DNA of 64,000 nt from Chthonomonas calidirosea T49. GTDB lineage: Bacteria; Armatimonadota; Chthonomonadetes; Chthonomonadales; Chthonomonadaceae. The translations under genes were made by a program, and so were the position numbers. This document shows, in pieces, positions 51,243 to 60,881 of this stretch. The notes beneath the pieces were generated by a model. That model was not told where the DNA came from. It worked only from the letters and a program-made list of their open reading frames with translations, and ran no database searches. How positions within the stretch are numbered: position 1 is the first letter of the stretch; each line of letters starts with the position of its first letter. The stretch lies in the NCBI RefSeq assembly GCF_000427095.1, contig NC_021487.1, positions 2,253,325 through 2,317,324 on the forward strand, in the 5' to 3' direction.

Positions 51243-52812
51243 CCTGTTAGAAAACAGTGCCCAACGTCTGCCCCATCAGACAGCTCTTATTTTTCGCGAT
51301 CAACCCATCACCTTTGCGCAGCTCTCCGAACAGACACGCCGATTGGCCGCCGGCTATGCCGCGCTCGGAGTGGAGGCCGGGGATAGGGTGGCCCTCCTTC
51401 TGCCCAACAGCCCCGTCTTTATTATGGGCTACTACGCCGCCGCCTATTTGGGGGCGGTATCCGTGCCCGCCAACCCGATGCTCAAACCGCCCGAGCTTGC
51501 CTACATTTGGGGCGACGCCGGAGTAAAGCTCGTGCTCACCGCGGAACCCCTGCTGCCAAATGTGCTTGAAGCCCGCAAGCAGCTTCCAGAGCTGCGCCAT
51601 ATCGTATGCCTTGCTGCAGGAGCGACCGCTTCAGCACCAACCTCCCCATCGCTCTCGCCACAGGCCATTCCCGGCCTGACCCTCCTCTCCGATCTGCTCA
51701 CTCACGAGCCGCTATCCTCGGCAGCGCTGCCCTCCATACAGGAAGAAGATTGTGCGGTCATTCTCTACACATCGGGAACGACGGGGCATCCCAAGGGGGC
51801 CATGCTTTCGCACCGCAACCTTACCCGCAACATCGAGCAGGTGCTAGGGCGTCTACAGTTTACTCACGAGGATAGGCTCCTCACGGTGCTACCCCTGTTT
51901 CACGCCTTTGCCGGAACGGTCTGCATGAACCTGCCGATGATGGTGGGGGCGAGCAGCGTGCTTTTAGACAGCTTTTCGCCGGGAAAGGTGCTGGAGTCGG
52001 TGGCGCGTCATTGGGTTACCGTGTTGCCGGCCGTGCCGGCCATGTTCTATGCGCTGCTGCAGCTTCCCCCCGATCCCTCCCTCGATCTTTCGAGCCTGCG
52101 GTTTTTGGTTTCCGGCGGTGCACCGCTGCCGGTGGCGATGCTGGAAGCGCTTGAGAAGCGTTTTGGGGTGCCCGTTATCGAGGGCGACGGCCCCACAGAG
52201 TGTAGCCCCGTTACCAGCGCCAACCCACTGGAGGGCCCGCGCAAGCCGGGCAGCGTAGGGCCTCCGCTTCCCGGCGTGGAGATCGCCATTGTGGACGACG
52301 AAGATAGGCCCTTACCCACCGGCGAGGTGGGCGAGATCGTGGTGCGTGGCGACAATGTGATGATGGGCTATCTCAACCAACCGGAGGCCACGCGAGAGGC
52401 GATGCGCAATGGGTGGTACCACACGGGCGATCTCGGCCGCTTAGACGAGGATGGCTACCTCTATATTGTGGATAGAAAAAAGGACATGGTGATTACCGCG
52501 GGGCTAAACGTCTACCCACGCGAGGTGGAGGAGGTGCTTATAACGCATCCTGCCGTGGCGGATGTGGCCGTCATTGGGCTACCGGACGCTCTACGTGGTG
52601 AGGAGGTCGTGGCCGTGGTGGTGTGCAAAGAGGGGGTTAGCCAAGAGGGTCTCGATCGAGAGCTCATTCGTTACTGTCGGGCCCGGCTAGCCGACTACAA
52701 GGTGCCGCGCAAGGTGTTCTTCCGTGACAGCTTGCCACGCAGCAGCACCGGCAAGGTGCTGAAACGCCTTCTGAAAAAAGAGATGGAGATGCAGGTAGGA
52801 GAACAGACTTGA
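51229..52812 (+). CDS. Long-chain-fatty-acid-CoA ligase (AMP-forming)
   Basis: From ATG at 51229 (AGAGGAAAG upstream) the protein is 527 aa; the longer open frame inside nth is not ligase-like. The adenylation motifs are complete: YTSGTTGHPKGAMLSHRNL, a DGPTECSPVTSANPLEG segment, GWYHTGDLGRLDEDGYLYI, and the C-terminal catalytic lysine region RSSTGKVLKRLLKKE. It activates a carboxylate with ATP and CoA. Length and motifs fit medium/long-chain acyl-CoA synthetases, for beta-oxidation or lipid recycling. The PsiE-like gene overlaps its stop by 4 bp (TTGA). Confidence 0.92.
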   Translation: MLLRDLLENSAQRLPHQTALIFRDQPITFAQLSEQTRRLAAGYAALGVEAGDRVALLLPNSPVFIMGYYAAAYLGAVSVPANPMLKPPELAYIWGDAGVKLVLTAEPLLPNVLEARKQLPELRHIVCLAAGATASAPTSPSLSPQAIPGLTLLSDLLTHEPLSSAALPSIQEEDCAVILYTSGTTGHPKGAMLSHRNLTRNIEQVLGRLQFTHEDRLLTVLPLFHAFAGTVCMNLPMMVGASSVLLDSFSPGKVLESVARHWVTVLPAVPAMFYALLQLPPDPSLDLSSLRFLVSGGAPLPVAMLEALEKRFGVPVIEGDGPTECSPVTSANPLEGPRKPGSVGPPLPGVEIAIVDDEDRPLPTGEVGEIVVRGDNVMMGYLNQPEATREAMRNGWYHTGDLGRLDEDGYLYIVDRKKDMVITAGLNVYPREVEEVLITHPAVADVAVIGLPDALRGEEVVAVVVCKEGVSQEGLDRELIRYCRARLADYKVPRKVFFRDSLPRSSTGKVLKRLLKKEMEMQVGEQT

Positions 52813-53327
52813 CCCAGGACGAGCCACCCCCTCAAAACACGTTAAAGGCCGTGGCCTCTCTTGAAGGGCTCGATAATCTCGCCCATATCGGTGTGGCCGT
52901 GTTGTTCATTTTGGCGGCAGCGTCGGTGCTGCTCTACAGCTTTGGCCTCTTCCTGTTGCAAGTTGTGCACATTGCAAACGGCATTCACGCGGCGGGAACA
53001 GAGGCGCCCCATGAGAACAGCTTCCTCCAGATCAGCCTAGAGCTGCTAAGCGGGCTGCTCTTCGCGGTCATTCTATTGGAGCTGCTGCGCACCATCCTAA
53101 CCTACCTTATCGCCCGTTCGATCGAGGCCACGCTGAAGGAGTTTCTCCTCGTAGGCATCATCTCGCTTGTTCGGAAGATCCTGTTAGTAGGCGCGCAGGC
53201 CTCCCTTTCCTCCGAGGGGCAACATGCCTTCCTGCAGGAGGCCTTGGGCACCTTGGTAAGCGTGCTGGCTGTGCTGCTGCTCATCGGAGGGCTTATTCTG
53301 CTAAAACGGTTCTACGAGCGCGCCTAG
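52809..53327 (+). CDS. PsiE-like four-helix membrane protein
   Basis: The 172-aa protein has four predicted membrane helices (about 26-52, 75-100, 110-130 and 140-165). LSGLLFAVILLELLRTILTYL and LKEFLLVGIISLVRKILLV resemble the phosphate-starvation-inducible PsiE family. Start is TTG at 52809, overlapping the acyl-CoA ligase stop. Function of PsiE-like proteins is not known, and no PHO-type regulatory site was recognised here. Confidence 0.78.
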   Translation: MTQDEPPPQNTLKAVASLEGLDNLAHIGVAVLFILAAASVLLYSFGLFLLQVVHIANGIHAAGTEAPHENSFLQISLELLSGLLFAVILLELLRTILTYLIARSIEATLKEFLLVGIISLVRKILLVGAQASLSSEGQHAFLQEALGTLVSVLAVLLLIGGLILLKRFYERA

Positions 53328-53342
53328 TGGGGGGCATCCGTC

Positions 53343-53386
53343 AAAAAAAGTGGCCGAAAGTCCCGAGCTATAAAGACTTTCGGCCA
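53343..53386 (-). terminator. Rho-independent terminator, minus strand
   Basis: A perfect 12-bp stem, TGGCCGAAAGTC (53351-53362) with GACTTTCGGCCA (53375-53386), has a 12-nt loop and is followed on the minus strand by C and seven T (53349-53343). On the plus strand it could end the PsiE-like transcript only weakly, as no T-run follows. Confidence 0.7.
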
Positions 53387-53505
53387 AACCTCTCCGATGT
53401 TTGAGAAAGGAGAGCATAAGGGGTTATCCCCTAACGAGCTGCTAGCATCTTAGACAACGAAAAGTGAAAAAAGTTTACGGTTTTTAGGGAAGATGCCCAG
53501 CTCGT
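53343..53505 (-). ncRNA. Candidate structured RNA ending in a strong terminator
   Basis: Successive inverted repeats fill this gene-free segment. They are: CGAGCTG...GCATCTT (53435-53451) with AAGATGC...CAGCTCG (53490-53504), 14 bp in total; AGGGG/CCCCT (53419-53432); CTCTCC/GGAGAG (53390-53414); and the terminator hairpin 53351-53386. Only on the minus strand does the last hairpin precede a U-run, so a leftward RNA is favoured. No clear promoter was found, so this remains a candidate. Confidence 0.38.
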
Positions 53506-53597
53506 GTGGGGTTCAACGCTGCTGCAAACCTCATTTGCGCGCTCTTTGCGTGGGAACCTTTCCGCTTTGCAGAAGGTATATGTATGGATGGAACAAC

Positions 53598-53946
53598 GGG
53601 GGTGATTGGTGTCGACCTAGTCGATGCCGTCTTTGGTTGCGAGCCGAGGCGCCGCAGGCCTCGTAAAAAAGCGGCAAAAAAATAAACGCGAACACTCAAA
53701 ACTACGCGCTCGCGGCTTAATTAGCCGCCCGTCCATCTTGCCCCTGCCGGCCGGGCGAGAATGGGCGTCACCATGCCGGCTTGGCGTGTGAGGGCGGAAC
53801 GCCCCCTCCACGTAACCTCTTAGGCGTTCTAGCGTTCTGCTAGCCCGGCCTCCGGGGCGGGCAGACGCGAACTTAAAACGGAGGCTACGCTCGTAGACGC
53901 CAGAGGCGAATCCCTAGGGACGAGAGTTCGAGTCTCTCCACCTCCA
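53598..53946 (+). ncRNA. ssrA: tmRNA (transfer-messenger RNA)
   Basis: tmRNA rescues stalled ribosomes and tags the incomplete protein for degradation. The 5' end GGGGGTG followed by ATTGGTGTCGACC matches the conserved tmRNA start. It pairs with CACCTCC at 53939-53945 before discriminator A53946, and the T-arm is GAGAG-TTCGAGT-CTCTC. The tag frame reads GKKINANTQNYALAA followed by TAA, with the typical YALAA end. The length of 349 nt is normal for a one-piece tmRNA. CCA is not encoded. Confidence 0.95.
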
Positions 53947-53961
53947 CTTAGATCAGGCGAG

Positions 53962-53992
53962 GGCGCGCAGAGAGAAGCTCTGCGCGCCTTTC
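53962..53992 (+). terminator. Terminator downstream of ssrA
   Basis: An 11-bp GC-rich stem, GGCGCGCAGAG (53962-53972) with CTCTGCGCGCC (53978-53988), and loop AGAAG, then TTTCGCTT. The T-run is short and interrupted. Confidence 0.65.
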
Positions 53993-54002
53993 GCTTCCTT
54001 AG

Positions 54003-55376
<1,374 letters not shown>

Positions 55377-55379
55377 ACT

Positions 55380-56552
55380 CTAGGGCTTTGGCGGGGTCAG
55401 CGGGAAGAAGTAGAGCCCCGACGTGTTAGGGGTGGAGAGCTCCGTAAGCACCAGAAGCCCTGGCGTTGTTGGTTCGAAGGGGCTTTCGCGAGCGACATCG
55501 TAGACCTTACCGGCCAGAGGAGGAGTGTAGTAGGCGTCGTTGGCGTTCGTCGCGTTCAGCAAGCCCACGCACCACGTTTGGCTCTTCAGCACAAACTTGT
55601 TTTGGCCCGGATGGTCGGGGTCGGGAACCGTATCAAGGTCCTGGTTTAGCTTGGGGAGGTAAAGAAAGAGCTGGTGTTGCGTGGGCAGATTCCATACCCC
55701 TATCAACCCGCCCAGGCTAAGCGCTGTAGGCATCCCTATTTTTTCCAGTAGTTTCGGGTCGCCATGCATCTCGGCCCACTGCACTTCATGGCTTTGGGGG
55801 GGCGATTGGGGGTCGGCAAGCCATGCGCTGCCGGCCTTTGAAAGGTCAACCCGATAAGCTTGAAGGTCGCCGCCGTTCATCGTCCCCAGCAGGCGTTCGG
55901 TACCATCCAGAAGCCGCACCGCTCCGATGAGCTGAAAGCCGTTAGGAGCCGGTAGAAAAGCAAACTGTTTTCCATTCCACCATCGCACTCCATCGCCGGT
56001 AACGATCAGCACGGGCTGGTCGTTGCCGGCAAAGTGCCCAACCTGCAGCATATCGGCGTTCGCCGCGATGGGGAGGGCGCTCTCTTTAACAAACGTCTTA
56101 CCGTTCCAGCTCCACAGGGCAAGCTCGCTCTGATGGGCGCCGCTGGGCGAGAGGGTAATCAGCAGAGGGTGTTGATCTCCTTTCACATCGGCAACCACCA
56201 CGCGTTGGGCGGCGGTGGGCAGTTTCACCGCCCATCCAAAGCGGAAGGGGCCGGTGAGTGCTCTGGGGTTAATTTGGGGCGTCTCCACATAGCCGGCGAA
56301 GGAGTGGTTGTGCGTTTCGTAGTAGAAGCCGCGTTCATTGCAGGCCACGGTGTTCACTTTGCCGGTAGTGGGGTCTAAAACGCCGGGAGCGGCGCTCACA
56401 TGGCAGTAGACGCACGGTTTGTTCTCCTTACGGGCATATTCCACCGTGGCATGTGCTGGGGTTGGCAGAGTATAGGGAAGTAGTGAGAGACTAAAGAGCG
56501 ATAAGGAGAGGGCCACAAGTCCAAAAAAGAGCCCATTCTTTGCCTTTTGCAT
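55380..56552 (-). CDS. Exported propeller-like protein with one CXXCH heme motif
   Basis: From ATG at 56552 (AGGAG six bases upstream) the protein is 390 aa. A signal peptide ends around THAHA (PTPAHATVEYARKENKPC). Just after it comes CVYCH, a single c-type heme attachment motif. The rest is beta-rich, with repeats such as VVVADVKGDQHPLLITLSPS, MLQVGHFAGNDQPVLIVTGD and LIGAVRLLDGTERLLGTMNG, the FG-GAP/VCBS-like pattern of seven-bladed propellers. It may be a periplasmic electron-transfer or sensor protein. I recognise no known enzyme family. Confidence 0.72.
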   Translation of the reverse strand: MQKAKNGLFFGLVALSLSLFSLSLLPYTLPTPAHATVEYARKENKPCVYCHVSAAPGVLDPTTGKVNTVACNERGFYYETHNHSFAGYVETPQINPRALTGPFRFGWAVKLPTAAQRVVVADVKGDQHPLLITLSPSGAHQSELALWSWNGKTFVKESALPIAANADMLQVGHFAGNDQPVLIVTGDGVRWWNGKQFAFLPAPNGFQLIGAVRLLDGTERLLGTMNGGDLQAYRVDLSKAGSAWLADPQSPPQSHEVQWAEMHGDPKLLEKIGMPTALSLGGLIGVWNLPTQHQLFLYLPKLNQDLDTVPDPDHPGQNKFVLKSQTWCVGLLNATNANDAYYTPPLAGKVYDVARESPFEPTTPGLLVLTELSTPNTSGLYFFPLTPPKP

Positions 56553-56628
56553 ACCGTTCTCCTCGAAGTGATACATTCCGTTGAGATTCTACACGAGAGG
56601 GCCGCAAAGTCGTATCGTTAAAACGCCG

Positions 56629-57300
56629 GTAGGGGCGACCCCCCGCGGTCGCCCAATGGAATTCCCCACGATCGTCCCGTTTTAGGCAAATTGTGGGATA
56701 TAGGGGCAGGCGTGCGGTTGTGTGTAGGGGCGACCCCCTGTGGTCGCCCAATGATATCCCCCATGATCGCACCGGTTGCGGCAAATTGCGGAATATAGGG
56801 GCAGGCGTGTGGTTGGTTCTGTAGGGGCGACCCCCTGTGGTCGCCCAATGGAATCCCCATGATCGTCCCGATTGCGGTAAATTGCGGAATTCAATGGGCA
56901 GGCACGGATTTCAAAACGGGCAGGCACGGGGGCAAACGGGCAGGCACGGGGGCCTGCCCCTACAATTGGTATGTTGGTGTTTTTGTAGGGGCGACCCCCC
57001 TGTGGTCGCCCGATGGGATTTTCCACGATCGTCCCGATTGTGGCAAATTGCGGAATTCAATAGGCAAACATGGATTTCCAAACGGGCAGGCACGGGGGCC
57101 TGCCCCTACAATTGGTATGTTGATGTGTTTGTAGGGGCGACCCCCTGTGGTCGCCCAATGGGATTTCCCACGATCGTCGTGGTTTTGGGAAATTATGGGA
57201 TGAAACGGGCAGGCACGGGGGCAAACGGGCAGGCACAGGGGCCTGCCCCTACAAATTGGTATGTTGGTGTTTTTGTAGGGGCGACCCCCCGCGGTCGCCC
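56629..57300. repeat. Array of GC-rich palindromic repeats
   Basis: Six copies of a hairpin unit, GGGCGACC / GGTCGCCC with a 6-7 nt GC-rich loop, preceded by TGTAGG, start at 56633, 56728, 56825, 56989, 57135 and 57279. Between them are at least three copies of a second palindromic unit (GGGCAGGCACGGGGGCCTGC, then CCCTACA) near 56938, 57084 and 57226. A conserved spacer with CACGATCGTCCCGATTG also recurs. The period is about 95 bp on the left and about 145-165 bp on the right. Open frames here on both strands are low-complexity artefacts. It looks like a REP/BIME-type array without a transposase. Confidence 0.8.
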
Positions 57301-57381
57301 GATGAATCGCCCCGATGACGCTCACAATGGCCGGATAACCCCCTCGTCTGGTCGTCTGTACGGCAGGTGATGTCCCCCTAT

Positions 57382-57411
57382 TTGCAGTCTAGGAACGAAG
57401 GTAGGTAGAAT
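57382..57411 (+). promoter_or_regulatory. Candidate promoter of the rlmN-lpt operon
   Basis: TTGCAG (57382-57387), an 18-bp spacer, and TAGAAT (57406-57411), about 46 nt before the rlmN GTG after the predicted start. The -35 is only half consensus. Confidence 0.4.
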
Positions 57412-57463
57412 CTGCTTATATAGGGGAGGGAATCGTAAAAAATTTGCAGAAGGTAGGGCTGTT

Positions 57464-58573
57464 GTGGAACACAAGCTGCCTTGTTTATTGGGTTGCAACA
57501 CTAAAGAGTTAGAACAGATCGCCATTGAGTTGGGGGAACCTGCCTATCGGGGACGGCAGATCGCTCGGTGGATCTACCGCAAACAGGTGGATTCCCTCGA
57601 TGCCATGAGCGACCTGCCCGCCGCTTTTCGAGCTAGGCTGGCGGCCCACTATGTGCTCGGATGGCCCCAGGTGGTTCATCGTGAGGTGGCCGCGGATGGC
57701 ACCATCAAATACCTCCTTCGCCTGGAGGATGGCCAGTCCGTGGAGAGCGTCTACCTGCCCTACCCCGATCGCGTCTCGGCTTGCCTCTCGACACAGGTGG
57801 GGTGCCCGGCCGGATGTCGGTTCTGTGCCACCGCACAGGGAGGGCTGGCCCGCAACCTGACCGCCGGCGAGATCGTCGGCCAATACTTGGTGATGCAGAG
57901 GGAGAGCCCCCGACGCATCTCCCATGTCGTCTATATGGGCATGGGAGAGCCTCTATGGAACTACGAGGCCACGGTGAAAAGCCTGCGCCTTTTAGGAGGT
58001 GAGGTAGGCCTCTCCATGCGCAATCTCACGGTCTCAACGGTAGGGGTGGTGCCGGGAATATTGGCGCTGGCGAAAGAGGATTTGCCAATTACCCTGGCCC
58101 TCTCGTTGCACGCCCCAGACGATGCCCTGCGTGCCCGCCTCATCCCCACCGCGCGCAAGTGGAAGCTCGATGAAATCCTCGCGGCCTGCGCCGAATATGC
58201 CCGCATCACAAAGCGTAACCTCACTTTCGAATATCTGCTGATAGGCGGCGTGAACGATAGCCCCGAACAGGCACGGGCGCTGGCCGCTCTTCTAGAACGA
58301 TGGAAGCTGCCAGGCAACGTGAACCTCATTCCTTTTAACTATGTCGAGACGCCAGAAGGGTTTCGACGCCCAACCCGAGAGGCCATCGCTCGCTTCCGCG
58401 AGGCTTTAGTTGCGGCAGGGAGAGTGACCACACAACGCATGACGCGGGGCGACGCTATCAATGCGGCCTGCGGGCAGCTGCGCCGGCGTATGGCGCTCAG
58501 CGACAACAAGACGCTCCGTGTGGTTTCCTCTGTGCCTCGCGCGACGCTATCGTCTCTGCCTGAACCAACATGA
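57464..58573 (+). CDS. rlmN: 23S rRNA (adenine-2503-C2)-methyltransferase RlmN
   Basis: RlmN is a radical-SAM enzyme that methylates A2503 of 23S rRNA and A37 of some tRNAs. The 369-aa protein has the cluster motif Cys114-x3-Cys118-x2-Cys121 in GCPAGCRFCATAQ. The SAM-binding MGMGEPLWNY and the resolving cysteine Cys336 in GDAINAACGQLR complete the site. Start is GTG at 57464, with AGAAGG about 11 bases upstream. It overlaps lptC by 4 bp, so it opens the Lpt operon. Confidence 0.95.
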   Translation: MEHKLPCLLGCNTKELEQIAIELGEPAYRGRQIARWIYRKQVDSLDAMSDLPAAFRARLAAHYVLGWPQVVHREVAADGTIKYLLRLEDGQSVESVYLPYPDRVSACLSTQVGCPAGCRFCATAQGGLARNLTAGEIVGQYLVMQRESPRRISHVVYMGMGEPLWNYEATVKSLRLLGGEVGLSMRNLTVSTVGVVPGILALAKEDLPITLALSLHAPDDALRARLIPTARKWKLDEILAACAEYARITKRNLTFEYLLIGGVNDSPEQARALAALLERWKLPGNVNLIPFNYVETPEGFRRPTREAIARFREALVAAGRVTTQRMTRGDAINAACGQLRRRMALSDNKTLRVVSSVPRATLSSLPEPT

Positions 58574-59223
58574 ACCGTCATTCCCTCTCTTTCGCCTTGT
58601 CTCTTTTCATCGGCCTCCTTCCAGTGTTGCTTGCCGGCTGCCATGGTGGCCGGATTGCTGCCGCAAACCACCCCCGGCAAAGCGCCACGAGACAAGGGAC
58701 TTCCGCCCAGGCCGCCTCGGCCAACGAGGCTCAACAGAACCTGCGAGGACGAGTGGAGGGCACTGGTTGGCATCTGCGTTGGGAAACCCATAAAACCGCC
58801 AACCTTTACGGGCCCATGGTGCCGCTGTTGGTGGCCAACGCCCAAAAGGGCAGCATCCTCTATAAAGGAGGAGAGACGGATATGACCCTCCTGTTAAAGG
58901 GGGTTTATGCACGTCTCTATGAAGAGGGGCGCTACGTGGCCGACGTGCAGGCCGACACGGTGATCGCCAACCAACAGCAGCACACGCTTCGAGGAGAAGG
59001 GCACGTGCGCGTGCTTTCGAGGGAACGGCCACCGAACACGCTGATTACGGCCGATAGGATGACCTGGGAGAGCGATGCCGACCGCATTGTTGCGGAAGGG
59101 AACGTCCATCTTGTACAATTTCGAGGAAACTCTGCAGGCGGACGTGCGTCAACACCCTATACCACTTCGGCCCCGCGCATGGTTTACCATATCGCAACCG
59201 GGGAGATTGTAGCAACACAGTGA
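58570..59223 (+). CDS. lptC: LptC-like LPS export lipoprotein
   Basis: The 217-aa protein has a lipoprotein signal with lipobox LLAGC, followed by LptC/OstA beta-jelly-roll strands (GSILYKGGETDMTLLLKGVY, ADTVIANQQQHTLRGEGHVR, RMTWESDADRIVAEGNVHLV). LptC passes LPS from the LptBFG transporter to LptA. E. coli LptC is membrane-anchored by a helix; a lipid anchor is an alternative attachment. Position directly before the LptA-like and lptB genes, with 4-bp overlaps on both sides, supports the call. Confidence 0.85.
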   Translation: MNRHSLSFALSLFIGLLPVLLAGCHGGRIAAANHPRQSATRQGTSAQAASANEAQQNLRGRVEGTGWHLRWETHKTANLYGPMVPLLVANAQKGSILYKGGETDMTLLLKGVYARLYEEGRYVADVQADTVIANQQQHTLRGEGHVRVLSRERPPNTLITADRMTWESDADRIVAEGNVHLVQFRGNSAGGRASTPYTTSAPRMVYHIATGEIVATQ

Positions 59224-60881
59224 AATTTGGATGTCTCTATCAAGGGAGGCCCTTGGGCGCCACGCTTTTCGCCTCTTTGCTGATTGGGGGTGCTACTATG
59301 GTGCGGGCGCAGCAACCCTCCACAAGCGCGCAGCTGCCGGTGTCCATTGGCGATATTCGCATCTCTCATTTTTCCGCTTTTCGCACGAATTTGCGCCAGC
59401 TGCGTAACTTTGTAGTGAGCGGAAAAAACATCGTGGTGGCCACCACCGATCCGAATCGCCCCCTACGCTTCTATCTAATCGTGAATGGGGTGGTTGGACA
59501 TGCGATTGGGCCGAAAGGGAGCGAGGTGGAGGTGGAGTTAGAAGGCCCTATTCAGTTTCGCGTGGTTCGTAAGGAGGGGCAGGAGCAGCGCACCTTGGAG
59601 GGAACGGCAGGGCATGCCCGCTACAACGAGCAGACCCAGCAGCTTCTCTTGTCCGCTGGAGTGACCGCGAAGCTGCTGGACCCAAGCCGCCTGGAGGGCC
59701 CGGCAACGATTCAAGTAGATAGCGCCGTGGTGGCGACCGATAAAAGCGGTCGCATCCAACTCAGCGGGCGCGCCAACGCCGATTCCCTTACGTTTGTGCC
59801 GAAAATGGCTGCCCCCAAGGGAGGCGCCGCGCCGCGTCATCGGTTGGGCCCGGTGCAGGTATCGGCGTTTACTCGGGCCGATGTAGACCTCCCTCGCGCC
59901 GTGCAACTGAGCGGCGCTCCCGTGCAAGTTGCCTTCGAGGATGTGGTTACCAAGGCCAAAGGCCTCCTCTCCGCCGATCTTTTGGAGGCCTACTTCGCTC
60001 AGAACCGTCTGGCAGAGATCAGGGGGCAAGGAGAGGTTCATTTTCATGGAACGGAGCCGGACACCCAAAATCGGCTTATGGTTCTGGATGGCCGTGCCGA
60101 TCGAGCCCACTATGAAGCTGCCTCCTCTGAGGTCTCCCTGGAAAACGTGGTGGGAACCCTGCAGATCCCTCAGAAGCTCCAAGGCCCCGCCTCTATCCAA
60201 GCGGCGCGTTTAGTAGCTCACCTCGGCCGCACAACGAGCTATCTTTTCTATGGCGAAGCCGGCAGAGATTCGCTTACTTTCTCTCCGAAACCCTCTGCTC
60301 TGCCGGTAACACAAGGGCAACAGGCGCGTCCAATCTCTTTAGGAACGGTTGAAGTCAACGGGTTTCAACAGGGGGAGTTTGTGCCGGGCAAGCGATTTCA
60401 GGTGGAGGGGAAGGCTCTGGTTCTTCAGACATCGGAGCCTGACACCGGCTTCGAGTCGCGCATCGAGAGCGAAAAGATAGAGGGTACACTTTCCCCCACC
60501 AACGAAGTTGTACAGATGGCCACGCAGGGAGAGGTGCAATGTCGTTTTTCCCGTCCCTATCACCCTCCCAACACGGCATCGAACCCTCCGCAGCCTGGCG
60601 ATGGGAAAGAGATCGTGGAGGCTAAGGCGGCCTCTTTGGTCTATACGAACACAGCTCAGACCTCGGAGGTGGTGTTGCAAGGGCCTGCGCAGATAACGGC
60701 GCAAAGCCCCGCGTTGGCAGGCCCAGTGCGCTACCTTGGGGTGCGGGGCGATACCATTAGCTGGAACCTGCGCAACGACGACTTGGTGATGAATAGCCCC
60801 AACAGCACGGCGCGCCTGGAGGCGGTGGTGCCTTCGCCAACAAGCCCAAAACAAAAGAAAGCACAGGGAAAGCGGCCATGA
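59220..60881 (+). CDS. Long LptA/OstA-family periplasmic LPS transport protein
   Basis: The 553-aa protein has a signal peptide (about 1-30, ending VRAQQ) and at least three OstA/LptA-like repeats of short beta strands. Examples are TLEGTAGHARYNEQTQQLLL, FEDVVTKAKGLLSADLLEAY with LAEIRGQGEVHFHG, and LQTSEPDTGFESRIESEKIE with GEVQCRFSRP. LptA forms the beta-strand bridge carrying LPS across the periplasm. At about 185 aa, E. coli LptA is a third of this length, so one chain here could replace several LptA units. Start is GTG 59220, overlapping lptC. lptB follows with a 4-bp overlap. Confidence 0.82.
   Translation: MKFGCLYQGRPLGATLFASLLIGGATMVRAQQPSTSAQLPVSIGDIRISHFSAFRTNLRQLRNFVVSGKNIVVATTDPNRPLRFYLIVNGVVGHAIGPKGSEVEVELEGPIQFRVVRKEGQEQRTLEGTAGHARYNEQTQQLLLSAGVTAKLLDPSRLEGPATIQVDSAVVATDKSGRIQLSGRANADSLTFVPKMAAPKGGAAPRHRLGPVQVSAFTRADVDLPRAVQLSGAPVQVAFEDVVTKAKGLLSADLLEAYFAQNRLAEIRGQGEVHFHGTEPDTQNRLMVLDGRADRAHYEAASSEVSLENVVGTLQIPQKLQGPASIQAARLVAHLGRTTSYLFYGEAGRDSLTFSPKPSALPVTQGQQARPISLGTVEVNGFQQGEFVPGKRFQVEGKALVLQTSEPDTGFESRIESEKIEGTLSPTNEVVQMATQGEVQCRFSRPYHPPNTASNPPQPGDGKEIVEAKAASLVYTNTAQTSEVVLQGPAQITAQSPALAGPVRYLGVRGDTISWNLRNDDLVMNSPNSTARLEAVVPSPTSPKQKKAQGKRP

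Noticed and set aside
56629-57370. CRISPR array or coding ORFs in the repeat region
   Set aside because: Units are palindromic, the spacers are themselves repeated and vary around 95-165 bp, and there are no cas genes. Open frames on both strands only reflect the GC-rich repeats.
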